A stretch of 60,733 nt of DNA from Anaerolineales bacterium (GTDB lineage Bacteria > Chloroflexota > Anaerolineae > Anaerolineales > Villigracilaceae), in assembly GCA_020060235.1 (NCBI GenBank), contig JAGVAO010000191.1, forward strand, positions 1 through 60,733, in the 5' to 3' direction. Position numbers and translations under genes: made by a program. Position 1 is the stretch's first letter. Every line of letters starts with the position of its first letter. This document shows positions 42,278 through 50,417 of this stretch, in pieces. The notes beneath the pieces are model-generated. The model did no database searches and had not been told where the DNA came from. It saw only the letters and a program-made list of their open reading frames with translations.

Positions 42278-43801
42278 TTAGCCGCTTTTCTTCGCCCTTC
42301 CCCTGGTCTTCTGCCTCCTGTAGGGTGGCATATCAATCGAGAAGACCTGGCAGCGGGTTGGGTCTAAAATCTTGTTCCACAAGCCCGGATAATTTTTTGC
42401 AAAACTATCCGGGTCAAGGGTGGACGTAATGACCGTCGGCAGGTGGGCGTGATAGCGATGGCTCAAAATCTGGTTGAGTTTGTCCTCGGCCCAGACCGAA
42501 CTGGCTCCGCTTTCTTTCAGGTCATCCAGCATCAGCAAAGGCGTGGTGCGGATTTCGTGCGAGCGCCGGTCGAAGGAAACATCTGAACTTGGCCTGAAGG
42601 TTGCTTTCAGGTAATCGAGCAGGGTCGAAACCTCCGCCAGGATGGCCTGCCCCCCCAGCGCCAGACGGTGATTGCCGATGGCCGCCGCCAGGTGGGTTTT
42701 GCCGCAGTACGACTGCCCGAGGATAATCAACCAGCCCTGCGGGTCTTCGGCGAAATGCACCGCCGCATTGACCGCATTGCGCAGTTTTTTGATGTGCGCC
42801 TCGGTCACCGTCTCGCGCACGATTTCCTTGTCCTTGTAACGATTGCCGAATTTGTCCTGCTTTTCGGTCGTAACCGTCGTGACAATTTCCTTGCCGATCT
42901 CGTCCTCGCGCGTCCCGAAGTTGATGAACGTCATCCGGCGCACGTCGGGCAGTGAAAGCATCGAAAGCCCCGGATTACTCGTCTCCTTGGGGCGGCGATA
43001 ATCGGGCGCGCTGATGCGCACATGCCGCACCATCCCATCGTCCTGCAAGCGCGAGCGGATGCGGCTCTCGATTTCGTCCAAAATCAGGTTGGTCGTAATC
43101 ACCGTCGGCAGTTGGTTGATGTAACGATAATTGATAATCTGGAACAATTTTTCCTGCGCCCAGCCGGTCGCGTTCTGCGTGCCGAAATCGTCCATCACCA
43201 GCAACTCGGCCTTGCGGATGTCGTCGAAACGCCCTTCGAAAGTCGTCTCCGGGCTGTTGTAGGCAAAGCGCAAACTGTCAAGCAGGTCGGGCACGGTAAT
43301 AAACAGGGTCGGCAGACCGCGCGAGACAGTTTCATTGGCAATTGCCGCCGCCAGGTGGGTCTTGCCGCACCCGTAGGCTCCTTCCAGCAGCAGCCAGCCG
43401 TTCAGTTTTTGGGCATACTCCTCGCACACCTCGCGCGCGCCTTCCAGGCTCTCGCGTTCCTGCGGGGTAATCGAATCTTTCGCCTTGGGGTTGCCGCCTG
43501 TCCTGAAATTCTCGAAAGTCAGGTGCTTCAAATGCTCCAGGCTGCTCAAGGCATACAGGCGGCTGCGGGCCGTCTCGGCTTTATCGCTTGCCCGGCAGGC
43601 GCAGGCTTCCACCTTGCCGAACTTCTCATGCCCGACCGGCACGTCCCAGCGCAAATAACCCGCCCCCTGGCAGTAGGGGCAGTTCGGGTCGCCCAGCGGC
43701 TCGATTTTGGGCTTAATTTCCTTCGTCGAGGTACTCCGAGAACTGGCTTTTTCGGTACCGCTCTGTACTTTTTTCAGGGTCTTTTTGATTTCTTCCTTCA
43801 T
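42278..43801 (-). CDS. DnaC/IstB-like helicase loader with two tandem ATPase domains
   Basis: 507 aa. A zinc-binding region lies at about 40-70 (CPYCQGAGYLRW, ACACRA). The first AAA+ domain has Walker A GAYGCGKTHLAAAIAN and Walker B LLVMDDFGTQ. The second, at about 330-490, has GQSYCGKTHLAAAIGN and LLMLDDLKES. Each half resembles a complete DnaC/DnaI-type loader, so the protein appears duplicated and fused. It lies in one operon with a DnaD-like protein and DnaB, pointing to loading of the replicative helicase. Its start overlaps the preceding gene by 89 bases; GAGG before the ATG supports it. Confidence 0.83.
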   Translation of the reverse strand: MKEEIKKTLKKVQSGTEKASSRSTSTKEIKPKIEPLGDPNCPYCQGAGYLRWDVPVGHEKFGKVEACACRASDKAETARSRLYALSSLEHLKHLTFENFRTGGNPKAKDSITPQERESLEGAREVCEEYAQKLNGWLLLEGAYGCGKTHLAAAIANETVSRGLPTLFITVPDLLDSLRFAYNSPETTFEGRFDDIRKAELLVMDDFGTQNATGWAQEKLFQIINYRYINQLPTVITTNLILDEIESRIRSRLQDDGMVRHVRISAPDYRRPKETSNPGLSMLSLPDVRRMTFINFGTREDEIGKEIVTTVTTEKQDKFGNRYKDKEIVRETVTEAHIKKLRNAVNAAVHFAEDPQGWLIILGQSYCGKTHLAAAIGNHRLALGGQAILAEVSTLLDYLKATFRPSSDVSFDRRSHEIRTTPLLMLDDLKESGASSVWAEDKLNQILSHRYHAHLPTVITSTLDPDSFAKNYPGLWNKILDPTRCQVFSIDMPPYRRQKTRGRAKKSG

Positions 43802-44387
43802 CTCTGCCTCGTTCCTTCCAACCCTTCAAAATCGCTTCCACATACTTCCAATTGCGAATATTGCGCTTGAGCGCCTCGCCCAGCGCCTCCTCAATCCACG
43901 CTGCCGAGTACTCACGCTCGGCGTCCTTGAGCGCGTCCGCCATCAGCGGCGTCAGCGGGCCGATATTCTGCTCATACAGCCGAAAGACGTTCGGCACATC
44001 GCGCGGCGGGTGGTTTTGGGAATCGGCGGCGGCCGTCAAACGGCCTTTTTCGATAGCCTCGGCAGCTGCCCGCCCCCTGGGCGTGTTCAACACGAACAGG
44101 CCGCCCGAATCGCTCCCGACCCGCAACAGGATTCCGCGCCGGGTGGCTTTCTCCAACGCCGCGTCCAGCTCCGCCACAGGCCGCCCGCGCATGAAATCCG
44201 CATCGGAGGCAATATCCTCCCGCGAGAGAATCCGCTGCGCGGCCTCCATCTGCTCGATGCGCCAGAAGACGTACAGCGCGACCTTTAACTCGCCCAAATC
44301 GTCCATCTCAGCCAGTAACTTGCTGAAAAACGAATTGGGCAGGCGCGTGAAGGTTTCGGAGGATGTGAAGCCTTTGAATTCGGTCAT
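43713..44387 (-). CDS. DnaD-domain replication protein
   Basis: 224 aa from ATG 44387 (MTEFKGFTSSE); an alternative ATG at 44408 lies in the TGTCATTTCGA repeat. The N-terminal part is winged-helix-like (LGELKVALYVFWRIEQMEA). The C-terminal part, at about 135-200, matches the DnaD/DnaB_2 domain (VFRLYEQNIGPLTPLMADAL, then IRNWKYVEAILKGW). DnaD proteins help helicase loading at the origin. Its 3' end overlaps the loader gene by 89 bases in another frame. No strong RBS is seen. Confidence 0.82.
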   Translation of the reverse strand: MTEFKGFTSSETFTRLPNSFFSKLLAEMDDLGELKVALYVFWRIEQMEAAQRILSREDIASDADFMRGRPVAELDAALEKATRRGILLRVGSDSGGLFVLNTPRGRAAAEAIEKGRLTAAADSQNHPPRDVPNVFRLYEQNIGPLTPLMADALKDAEREYSAAWIEEALGEALKRNIRNWKYVEAILKGWKERGRDEGRNQKDPEKSTERYRKSQFSEYLDEGN

Positions 44388-44402
44388 TTTAAGCACGACA
44401 TC

Positions 44403-44485
44403 TGTCATTTCGAGCGACAGCGAGAAATCTAATCAACTTATGTAAGATTTCTCAGTCGCTGCTACGCGGCTCCCTCGAAATGACA
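44403..44485. repeat. TGTCATTTCGA-family palindromic repeat
   Basis: It opens TGTCATTTCGAGCGACAGCG and closes CGGCTCCCTCGAAATGACA, with GAGAAATCT and AGATTTCTC arms. It occupies the gap between dnaB and the DnaD-like gene, and an ATG in frame with the latter arises from its left end. Confidence 0.9.
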
Positions 44486-44488
44486 ACA

Positions 44489-45844
44489 TTATTGGTTAAA
44501 ATCCACCGTCCGCGTGGCGGCGTTCTCGAACTTGGTCAGGTTGTTGCGGAAAATCAGGTCAATCGTCCCGACCGGGCCGTTACGATGCTTGGCGACTTTC
44601 AGGTGGGTCACGTTTTGCAGGGCCGGGTCTTTTTCGTCGCGGTAAATAAACATCACAATGTCGGCGTCCTGTTCCAACGACCCCGATTCGCGCAGGTCTG
44701 AAAGTTGCGGTTCCTTATCTGCCCGTTGTTCGACAGCGCGGGAGAGCTGCGCGGCGGCAATCAGCGGCACTTTCAATTCGCGCGCCAGTTGTTTGAGCGA
44801 GCGCGAAATATACGAAACTTCCTGCACGCGGTTCTCGTTGCGCGTCTCGGATGACATCAATTGCAGGTAATCGACAATCACCAGGTCGAGGCCGAATTCC
44901 ATTTCGAGGCGGCGGCATTTGGTGCGCAGTTGCAGCGGCGAAAGCCCCGGCGTATCGTCGAGAAAGATGCGCGTATCGCCAAGCACCTCGATGGCCTGGG
45001 TGAAGAGCGGCCAGTCGTCGTCGCTCAGTTTGCCGGTACGCAGGCGCTGGCTGTCGATGCCGGTCTGCTGCGAAACCAGGCGCTGCACCACCTGCTCGTT
45101 CGACATTTCCAGCGAGAAGACCGCCACCCGTTTTTTGTGCAAGAGCGCGGCATTGTTTGCAACCGTCAGCATCCAGGCGGTTTTACCCGCGCCGGGGCGG
45201 CCCGCAAATATCAACAGGTCGGATGGCTGCAAGCCGCCGAGCATCCTGTCCAGGTCGGTGAAGCCGGTCGGCACGCCGACAATGTCCTCGCCGCGCCGCG
45301 CCAGTTCGTCGATGCGGTCGTAGAACTCACTCAGCACCGAGCGGATGGGCATTACCTCGTGACGCAGTTTGCGTTCCGAAACGTTGAAAATAGCCTTCTC
45401 GGCCTCGCCCATGACCGTGTCAATGGGGGTGGCTTCTTCGTAGGCCAGGGTCGCAATCTGGTTGGCGGCGGTCAACATTTTTCGCCGCAGCGAGGCGGCC
45501 TCGATGAGCTTGCCGTAGGCCTCGGCGTGCAGGGTGGTCGGAACCTGGTTGAGCAGGGCGGTCAGGTAGGCCGGGCCGCCGATTTCCTCCAGCCGGTTCA
45601 TGCTTTCGAGTGTGTCGCTGACGGTCAGGAAGTCAATCGGGATGCGCTTTTCGTGCAGGCTGGTGAAAGCCTCCCAGATGAAGCGCAGCCGGTGCAGGTA
45701 GAAATCGTCCGGGTTGAGGAACTGCGCCAGGTCGTAATAGACTTCCGGGTTAATTAATACTGCGCCAATGACCGCTTCTTCCGCTTCGCGGCTGTGCGGC
45801 ATTCCGGCAGTGTTGCTTTCGGGGGCTGGCAGGAAATCTGTCAT
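44489..45844 (-). CDS. dnaB: replicative DNA helicase
   Basis: 451 aa. The N-terminal DnaB domain starts MPHSREAEEAVIGAVLINPE. The RecA-like C-terminal domain has Walker A FAGRPGAGKTAWMLTVA, LVIVDYLQLMSS and the SREIARF-like SRSLKQLARELKVPLIA. The arginine-finger/H4 region SDLRESGSLEQDADIVMF is present. It unwinds DNA at the fork. First gene of a replication operon with the DnaD-like and double-AAA loader genes. Normal length. Confidence 0.96.
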   Translation of the reverse strand: MTDFLPAPESNTAGMPHSREAEEAVIGAVLINPEVYYDLAQFLNPDDFYLHRLRFIWEAFTSLHEKRIPIDFLTVSDTLESMNRLEEIGGPAYLTALLNQVPTTLHAEAYGKLIEAASLRRKMLTAANQIATLAYEEATPIDTVMGEAEKAIFNVSERKLRHEVMPIRSVLSEFYDRIDELARRGEDIVGVPTGFTDLDRMLGGLQPSDLLIFAGRPGAGKTAWMLTVANNAALLHKKRVAVFSLEMSNEQVVQRLVSQQTGIDSQRLRTGKLSDDDWPLFTQAIEVLGDTRIFLDDTPGLSPLQLRTKCRRLEMEFGLDLVIVDYLQLMSSETRNENRVQEVSYISRSLKQLARELKVPLIAAAQLSRAVEQRADKEPQLSDLRESGSLEQDADIVMFIYRDEKDPALQNVTHLKVAKHRNGPVGTIDLIFRNNLTKFENAATRTVDFNQ

Positions 45845-45870
45845 GGGCTGGGGTGGTTGGAGAAGTGGAA

Positions 45871-45911
45871 CAAAAAGGGCACGTCGGAGTCAATTGTACC
45901 CTGTCGTGCCC
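45871..45911 (-). terminator. intrinsic terminator after the bifunctional-nuclease gene
   Basis: On the minus strand GGGCACG pairs with CGTGCCC, followed by TTTTTG. The 21-base loop contains TACAAT, which may be a -10 element for dnaB. Confidence 0.65.
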
Positions 45912-45939
45912 GGTTGGTATATTACGCTTGGATGTTTAA

Positions 45940-46554
45940 TTATTTTTCGTCGTCGTCTTTTTCGCCGTCATCCTTCGGCTTGTCGAGTTTGCTCAAGAAA
46001 TCCTCGAAAATGGACAGGCGCGAGGGGTCTTCCATGTTGAAGGGTTTGCTGGCTCCCCCGGAGCCGGGAGCAGGCTGCGGGTCGGAAGCGGAGGGCGCGG
46101 CAGCCGATGTCGCCTGGATGGAAGTCGAACCGCGCATATCCTGCTCCGGCACAATTCCGGCCACATCCATCACCGATTCGTGCACCAGGATGGGCACGCG
46201 CGCGCGGACGGCCAGGGCCACCGCGTCGGAGGGGCGCGAGTCGATGTTCAGGGTGCGGCCGTCGTCGGTCTGGGCGACAATGTTGCCGAAGAAGATGTCG
46301 TCGCGCAGGGCGATAATCTCGACTCGCCTGACCTGGGCGCTGAACACGCCGAACAGGTTTTTGAGCAGGTCATGGGTAAGCGGGCGGGCCATTTCGATTT
46401 CCTGCAAGGCGACCGTAATAGCCTCGGCTTCGTAAGGCCCGACCCAAATGGGCAGGTAACGCTCCGAATCGACCTGGCGCAGAACCACCAGGCGCTGGGG
46501 CGACATCAGGCTGACGCGAACGCTGTCTATGGTTACTTCTATCATCTCAGTCAT
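45940..46554 (-). CDS. bifunctional nuclease family protein (DUF151)
   Basis: 204 aa from ATG 46554, with AGGAG upstream. The DUF151/BFN domain occupies residues about 1-135: RLVVLRQVDSERYLPIWVG, YEAEAITVALQ, and IDSRPSDAVALAVRARVPI. The tail is Pro/Ser/Ala-rich, ending with a charged SIFEDFLSKLDKPKDDGEKDDDEK-type segment that resembles a short UVR-like helix. Plant and bacterial BFN domains have been reported with RNase/DNase activity. Divergent from mutL. Confidence 0.87.
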   Translation of the reverse strand: MTEMIEVTIDSVRVSLMSPQRLVVLRQVDSERYLPIWVGPYEAEAITVALQEIEMARPLTHDLLKNLFGVFSAQVRRVEIIALRDDIFFGNIVAQTDDGRTLNIDSRPSDAVALAVRARVPILVHESVMDVAGIVPEQDMRGSTSIQATSAAAPSASDPQPAPGSGGASKPFNMEDPSRLSIFEDFLSKLDKPKDDGEKDDDEK

Positions 46555-46645
46555 GGCAACTCCTGTAAGTACTTCCATTTTAGCATAAGGCGGCCTGAAA
46601 AACTGTCTGCGTTATGTAAAAATGTCCATTCGGGCAATGCTGTTT

Positions 46646-46651
46646 TATAAT
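46646..46651 (+). promoter_or_regulatory. -10 element giving a leaderless mutL transcript
   Basis: TATAAT ends six bases before the mutL ATG, so transcription would begin at or next to the start codon. No Shine-Dalgarno sequence is seen before ATG 46658. No good -35 box is visible. Confidence 0.55.
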
Positions 46652-46657
46652 CGGTTT

Positions 46658-48457
46658 ATGCCCATTCGCTTACTTTCCCCCGAAGTTGCTTCTCAAATTG
46701 CCGCGGGCGAGGTTGTTGAACGCCCGGCCTCGGTTGTCAAAGAACTGGTCGAGAACGCCCTCGATGCTGGCGCTCGCTCGGTCGATGTCTCCATTCGCGG
46801 CGCGGGCCGCGCGCTGGTTGAGGTGGCTGATGACGGCAAAGGTATCCCTGCCGACGAGTTGTCCCTGGCGGTTGAGCGTCATGCCACCAGCAAACTGCAA
46901 GACGCCAACGATTTATTTCGCATAGACACATTGGGCTTTCGCGGCGAAGCCCTGGCTTCGATTGGCTCTGTCTCGCGCATGACCATCACCAGCCGCGCGG
47001 CGGATTCGCAAAGTGGGGCGCGGATTCGCATCGAAGCGGGGATTGCCGGGAAGGTGGAGCCGGTCGGCGCGCCGCAGGGGACGGTGGTGCGGGTCGAGGA
47101 GTTGTTTTATAACGTCCCGGCCCGGCTCAAGTTCTTGAAGCAGGATGTTACCGAACGCCGCGCCATCGACGGACTTTTGTCGCGCTATGCGCTGGCTTAC
47201 CCGCAGGTGCGCTTCCGTTTTACAAGCGATTCTGCCTCTGTGCTGCAAACCAGCGGTGACGGTGACCGGCGCGCCATCCTGGCTTCGCTTTACGGGGTCG
47301 ATGTTGCCAGGCAAATGCTCGAAGTGCTGGCCGAAGAAGAGTCTGACGCGGGCCAACCCCTGCGCCTGACGGGGTACATCAGCCCGGCTTCGCTGACACG
47401 CTCGAACCGCAAAGAAATCACTTTTTTCATCAATGGCCGCTGGGTTTCGGATACGCCGCTGACCCAGGCCATTCTACAGGCTTATCACACCCTGCTGATG
47501 GTCGGGCGCTTCCCGCTGACGGCCCTGTTCCTCGAAATCGACCCGGCGGAGGTGGATGTTAACGTTCACCCCGCCAAGGCCGAAGTCCGTTTCAGGAGCC
47601 AGGATAAGGTCTTCAGTTTTGTCCAGCGCTCGGTGCGCCGCGCGCTGTTGGCTTATTCTCCCGTCCCGGCCATGCCGCCCGCCCAGAACTTGTGGGGAGG
47701 TTCTTCGGTATCCGGTAATCAGTATCCAGTGTCCGGCAATCAGTTTGGGGGGCAGGGGGTTGGGCTAGAATGGGGGATTGCGCACGATAATTTGAATGCA
47801 GAAGGCAAAATGCAGAATGATGAATTGAGCGCAGAACCGCAGGAAAATGTTCAGCATTCTGCATTCAGCAATTTGCCTTTGCTGCGTTTGGTCGGGCAAA
47901 TCGGCGCGTCTTACCTGGTGGCCGAAGGGCCAGATGGCCTTTACCTGATTGACCAGCACGCCGCCCATGAGCGCATTTTATTCGAAAAACTGATGAGCCA
48001 GCGCGCTCGCCAGAACATCCCTTCGCAAGCGTTGCTGACCCCCGAAGTGGTGCAATTGCCGCCCGCCAGCGCGAACTTAATCCACGAACAGTTGCCGGTT
48101 TTGCAGAAGTTCGGTTTCGATGTCGAACCTTTCGGGCCGGGCGCCTTCCAGGTGCGGGCCATGCCGGTGCTGTTTTCGGGCAGCGACCCGGCGGCGGCCC
48201 TGCGCGCGTTGGTGGAAGATTTCGAGGAGGACGAAGCGCCCCTGCAAAACGAAATCGAGGCCAGGGTTGCCGGGCGGGTGTGTAAACGGCTGGCAGTCAA
48301 GGCCGGGCAGGCGCTTTCCCCCGAAGAACAACGCGCCTTGTTGGAAAATCTCGAAGCCTGTGAATCACCGCGAACCTGTCCGCATGGAAGGCCGACGATG
48401 ATTCACCTCTCGGTGGATGTGCTCGAGCGCCAGTTCGGACGACGCGGCGCAAGGTAA
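46658..48457 (+). CDS. mutL: DNA mismatch repair protein MutL
   Basis: 599 aa from ATG 46658. The GHKL ATPase N-terminus has SQIAAGEVVERPASVVKEL, ENALDAGA, ADDGKGIP and GFRGEALASIGSV. The C-terminal dimerisation domain carries the endonuclease metal motif DQHAAHERILFE and the CPHGRP motif, so it is probably a nicking MutL. The linker at about 345-410 is encoded in part by repeat sequence in frame (SVSGNQYPVSGNQFGG, then NAEGKMQNDELSAEPQ). No mutS adjoins. Leaderless start. Confidence 0.95.
   Translation: MPIRLLSPEVASQIAAGEVVERPASVVKELVENALDAGARSVDVSIRGAGRALVEVADDGKGIPADELSLAVERHATSKLQDANDLFRIDTLGFRGEALASIGSVSRMTITSRAADSQSGARIRIEAGIAGKVEPVGAPQGTVVRVEELFYNVPARLKFLKQDVTERRAIDGLLSRYALAYPQVRFRFTSDSASVLQTSGDGDRRAILASLYGVDVARQMLEVLAEEESDAGQPLRLTGYISPASLTRSNRKEITFFINGRWVSDTPLTQAILQAYHTLLMVGRFPLTALFLEIDPAEVDVNVHPAKAEVRFRSQDKVFSFVQRSVRRALLAYSPVPAMPPAQNLWGGSSVSGNQYPVSGNQFGGQGVGLEWGIAHDNLNAEGKMQNDELSAEPQENVQHSAFSNLPLLRLVGQIGASYLVAEGPDGLYLIDQHAAHERILFEKLMSQRARQNIPSQALLTPEVVQLPPASANLIHEQLPVLQKFGFDVEPFGPGAFQVRAMPVLFSGSDPAAALRALVEDFEEDEAPLQNEIEARVAGRVCKRLAVKAGQALSPEEQRALLENLEACESPRTCPHGRPTMIHLSVDVLERQFGRRGAR
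47707..47750. repeat. tandem GTATCCGGTAATCA units inside mutL
   Basis: GTATCCGGTAATCA is followed by GTATCCAGTGTCCGGCAATCA: near-duplicate units in frame encoding VSGNQ twice within the MutL linker. They look like a fragment of a short interspersed repeat. Confidence 0.6.
47794..47876. repeat. GCAGAATG-family palindromic repeat inside mutL
   Basis: GAATGCAGAAGGCAAAATGC and AGAATGATGAA on the left face TTCAGCATTCTGCATTCAGC on the right. It is the same family as 30127-30206. The element is translated without stop, adding about 28 residues to the interdomain linker. Confidence 0.8.
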
Positions 48458-48466
48458 TTTGGAAAA

Positions 48467-49642
48467 TTACTTTTTGGGGATGTGTACGATAAAGCGGGTG
48501 CCCTCGCCGAGTTTGCTCTGCACCTCGATGCGCCCGCCGTGTCCCTGGACGATGCCTTTACAAATGGACAGCCCCAACCCGGTACCCATGACTTTCGATT
48601 CGACAGCGCGGACGCGGTAGAACTTCTGGAACATATTGGGCAGGTCGCTTTCGGGGATTCCAAAACCGGTGTCGTCTACATAAAGCCCCCATTCATTCTC
48701 CGACATGCTGGCCCTCATGACAACTTTGCCGCCGGGACGGTTGTATTTGATGGCATTGCTGACCAGGTTAAGGATGACCTGCTTCAGTTTGTCGCGGTCT
48801 GCCTGAATGTCGGGTATATCGCCGGGAACGTCAACCAGGATGGTGACGCGGCTCTCATCTGCCTTGGCCTGCATGATGGACAGGCATTCCTCGAACATGA
48901 CCTTGATGGGGAAGGATGATTTGTGAAATTGCACCCGGCCTGATTCCAACCGCGCCAGGTCGAGGAAAGACGAAGTCAGGGTGGTCAGGCGCATCGTTTC
49001 AGACTGGATATTGGTGATAATCTGGTGCGATTGCTCCGGCGAAATCTCGGGCCGCAGGAGCAGGTAACTGGCGGTATTGATGGATGCGAGCGGGTTGCGC
49101 AACTCATGCACGAATTCCGCAATCAGGTCGGATTGCTGGAACAAGCGCGAGTTTTCAATGGCAACCGCCGCTTGCGCGCCGAGGACTGTCAGTAAATTTT
49201 CGTCGGCTTCGCTGAACTCGCCCTCCTGTTTGTTGAGCACTTCCAGCACGCCGACAACTTTATCTTTGGTAATCAGCGGAACGCCCATGATGGATTTGGT
49301 GGCAAAACTGACCGTTTTGGCGACATTTTTGAAGTAACGTTCATCTTTGTTAACGTCACTGATGCGCAGCGGCTGGCGGTTGGTCACAATCCAGCCGGCG
49401 ATGCTGTCCATCGGCACGACCAATCCACGCATGAGCGGGTCCATATTGGTGGCGGCCTGGAAGTAAAGTTGCTTCCCCGTGTCGTCATAAAGCAGGATGG
49501 ACGCCGCTTCGGTGCCGCTGATGTCCCTGGCAGCCTCGATGATACGGTTAAGCAGGGGGTCAAGTTCCAGGGTCGAGGCAAGGTCGCGCGAAATTTCGAT
49601 TAAGCGGCGATAACGCTCTAAGTGGGAATCTTTATTCAACAT
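48467..49642 (-). CDS. GAF-domain sensor histidine kinase, soluble
   Basis: 391 aa, no membrane segment. A GAF domain at about 25-165 (ISGTEAASILLYDDTG, FATKSIMGVPLITKDKVVG) is followed by HisKA with the phospho-accepting His in IAEFVHELRNPLASI. The HATPase_c domain has NLVSNAIKYNRPGG (N box), DDTGFGIPESDLP (G1) and GTGLGLSICKGIV (G2). It is the last gene of a three-gene operon; its start overlaps the sirtuin gene by 11 bases. Its partner may be the receiver domain encoded at the operon start. Confidence 0.92.
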   Translation of the reverse strand: MLNKDSHLERYRRLIEISRDLASTLELDPLLNRIIEAARDISGTEAASILLYDDTGKQLYFQAATNMDPLMRGLVVPMDSIAGWIVTNRQPLRISDVNKDERYFKNVAKTVSFATKSIMGVPLITKDKVVGVLEVLNKQEGEFSEADENLLTVLGAQAAVAIENSRLFQQSDLIAEFVHELRNPLASINTASYLLLRPEISPEQSHQIITNIQSETMRLTTLTSSFLDLARLESGRVQFHKSSFPIKVMFEECLSIMQAKADESRVTILVDVPGDIPDIQADRDKLKQVILNLVSNAIKYNRPGGKVVMRASMSENEWGLYVDDTGFGIPESDLPNMFQKFYRVRAVESKVMGTGLGLSICKGIVQGHGGRIEVQSKLGEGTRFIVHIPKK

Positions 49643-50414
49643 GATTGAGCACCCTTTTGGCTATGGCGGGGATAATTTGCGAGGCGTCTTCGTAAATATT
49701 GATGTCGGCGCGGACGCTGATATAGGTGGGGGAATTGTTGATGATGACAAGGTGCGCGCCGCGGTCGACCGCTTGCATGGGCAAGCCCGCCACAGGCAGG
49801 ACTTCGAGCGACGAGCCTATCACAAGCATCAGGTCGCATTTCCGCGCTTCGGCCTGGGCTTGCTGCCAGGCTTTTTGCGGCAATTGTTCCCCGAACAAGA
49901 TGACATCCGGCTTAAGGATGGCGGCGCAGTCACTGCAATAGGGCAAGTGTCCGTTTTGCAGGAAGGCAGGCAGGAAATCCTGGTAAGGATATTTGCGATA
50001 GCAACGGGTGCAGGTCAGGGTGGCCAGCGTGCCGTGCATTTCAATCACGTTGGCTGCGCCTGCTTTCTGGTGCAGGATGTCTATGTTTTGGGTGATGACA
50101 GCGTGGAGTTTGTCGTGTTTTTCGAGTTCAGCCAGCGCAAGATGCGCGCTGTTGGGTTGGGCATCAATTATGGAAGATGCCAGGGGGCGGAACCACTCGA
50201 AAAAGACCTCAGGGCGGGTGCGGAAGGTGGCCTGGGATGCCACTTCGAGCTGCTCATCTTTTGCCCACAGGCCCTTGCCCTCAGAGCGGAAATCGGGAAT
50301 GCCCGACGGGGTCGAAATCCCGGCCCCTGTCAGGACAACGATGCGCCGGGCCTGTCCGATAAGCTCCGCCGCATATGCTATCGCCTCCAGGGTTTGGCCG
50401 GGCAGGGTATCCAT
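49632..50414 (-). CDS. Sir2-family NAD-dependent protein deacylase
   Basis: 260 aa. NAD-binding VLTGAGISTPSGIPDFRS; TQNIDILHQKAG; catalytic His in VIEMHGTLATL; zinc cysteines in CTRCYRKYPY and YCSDCAAIL; LVIGSSLEVLPVAGLP. It removes acyl groups from lysine using NAD. It lies between a response-regulator/ATPase gene (three bases upstream) and a histidine kinase (11-base overlap), so it is probably co-translated with signalling proteins, which is unusual. Confidence 0.93.
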   Translation of the reverse strand: MDTLPGQTLEAIAYAAELIGQARRIVVLTGAGISTPSGIPDFRSEGKGLWAKDEQLEVASQATFRTRPEVFFEWFRPLASSIIDAQPNSAHLALAELEKHDKLHAVITQNIDILHQKAGAANVIEMHGTLATLTCTRCYRKYPYQDFLPAFLQNGHLPYCSDCAAILKPDVILFGEQLPQKAWQQAQAEARKCDLMLVIGSSLEVLPVAGLPMQAVDRGAHLVIINNSPTYISVRADINIYEDASQIIPAIAKRVLNHVE

Positions 50415-50417
50415 GAC

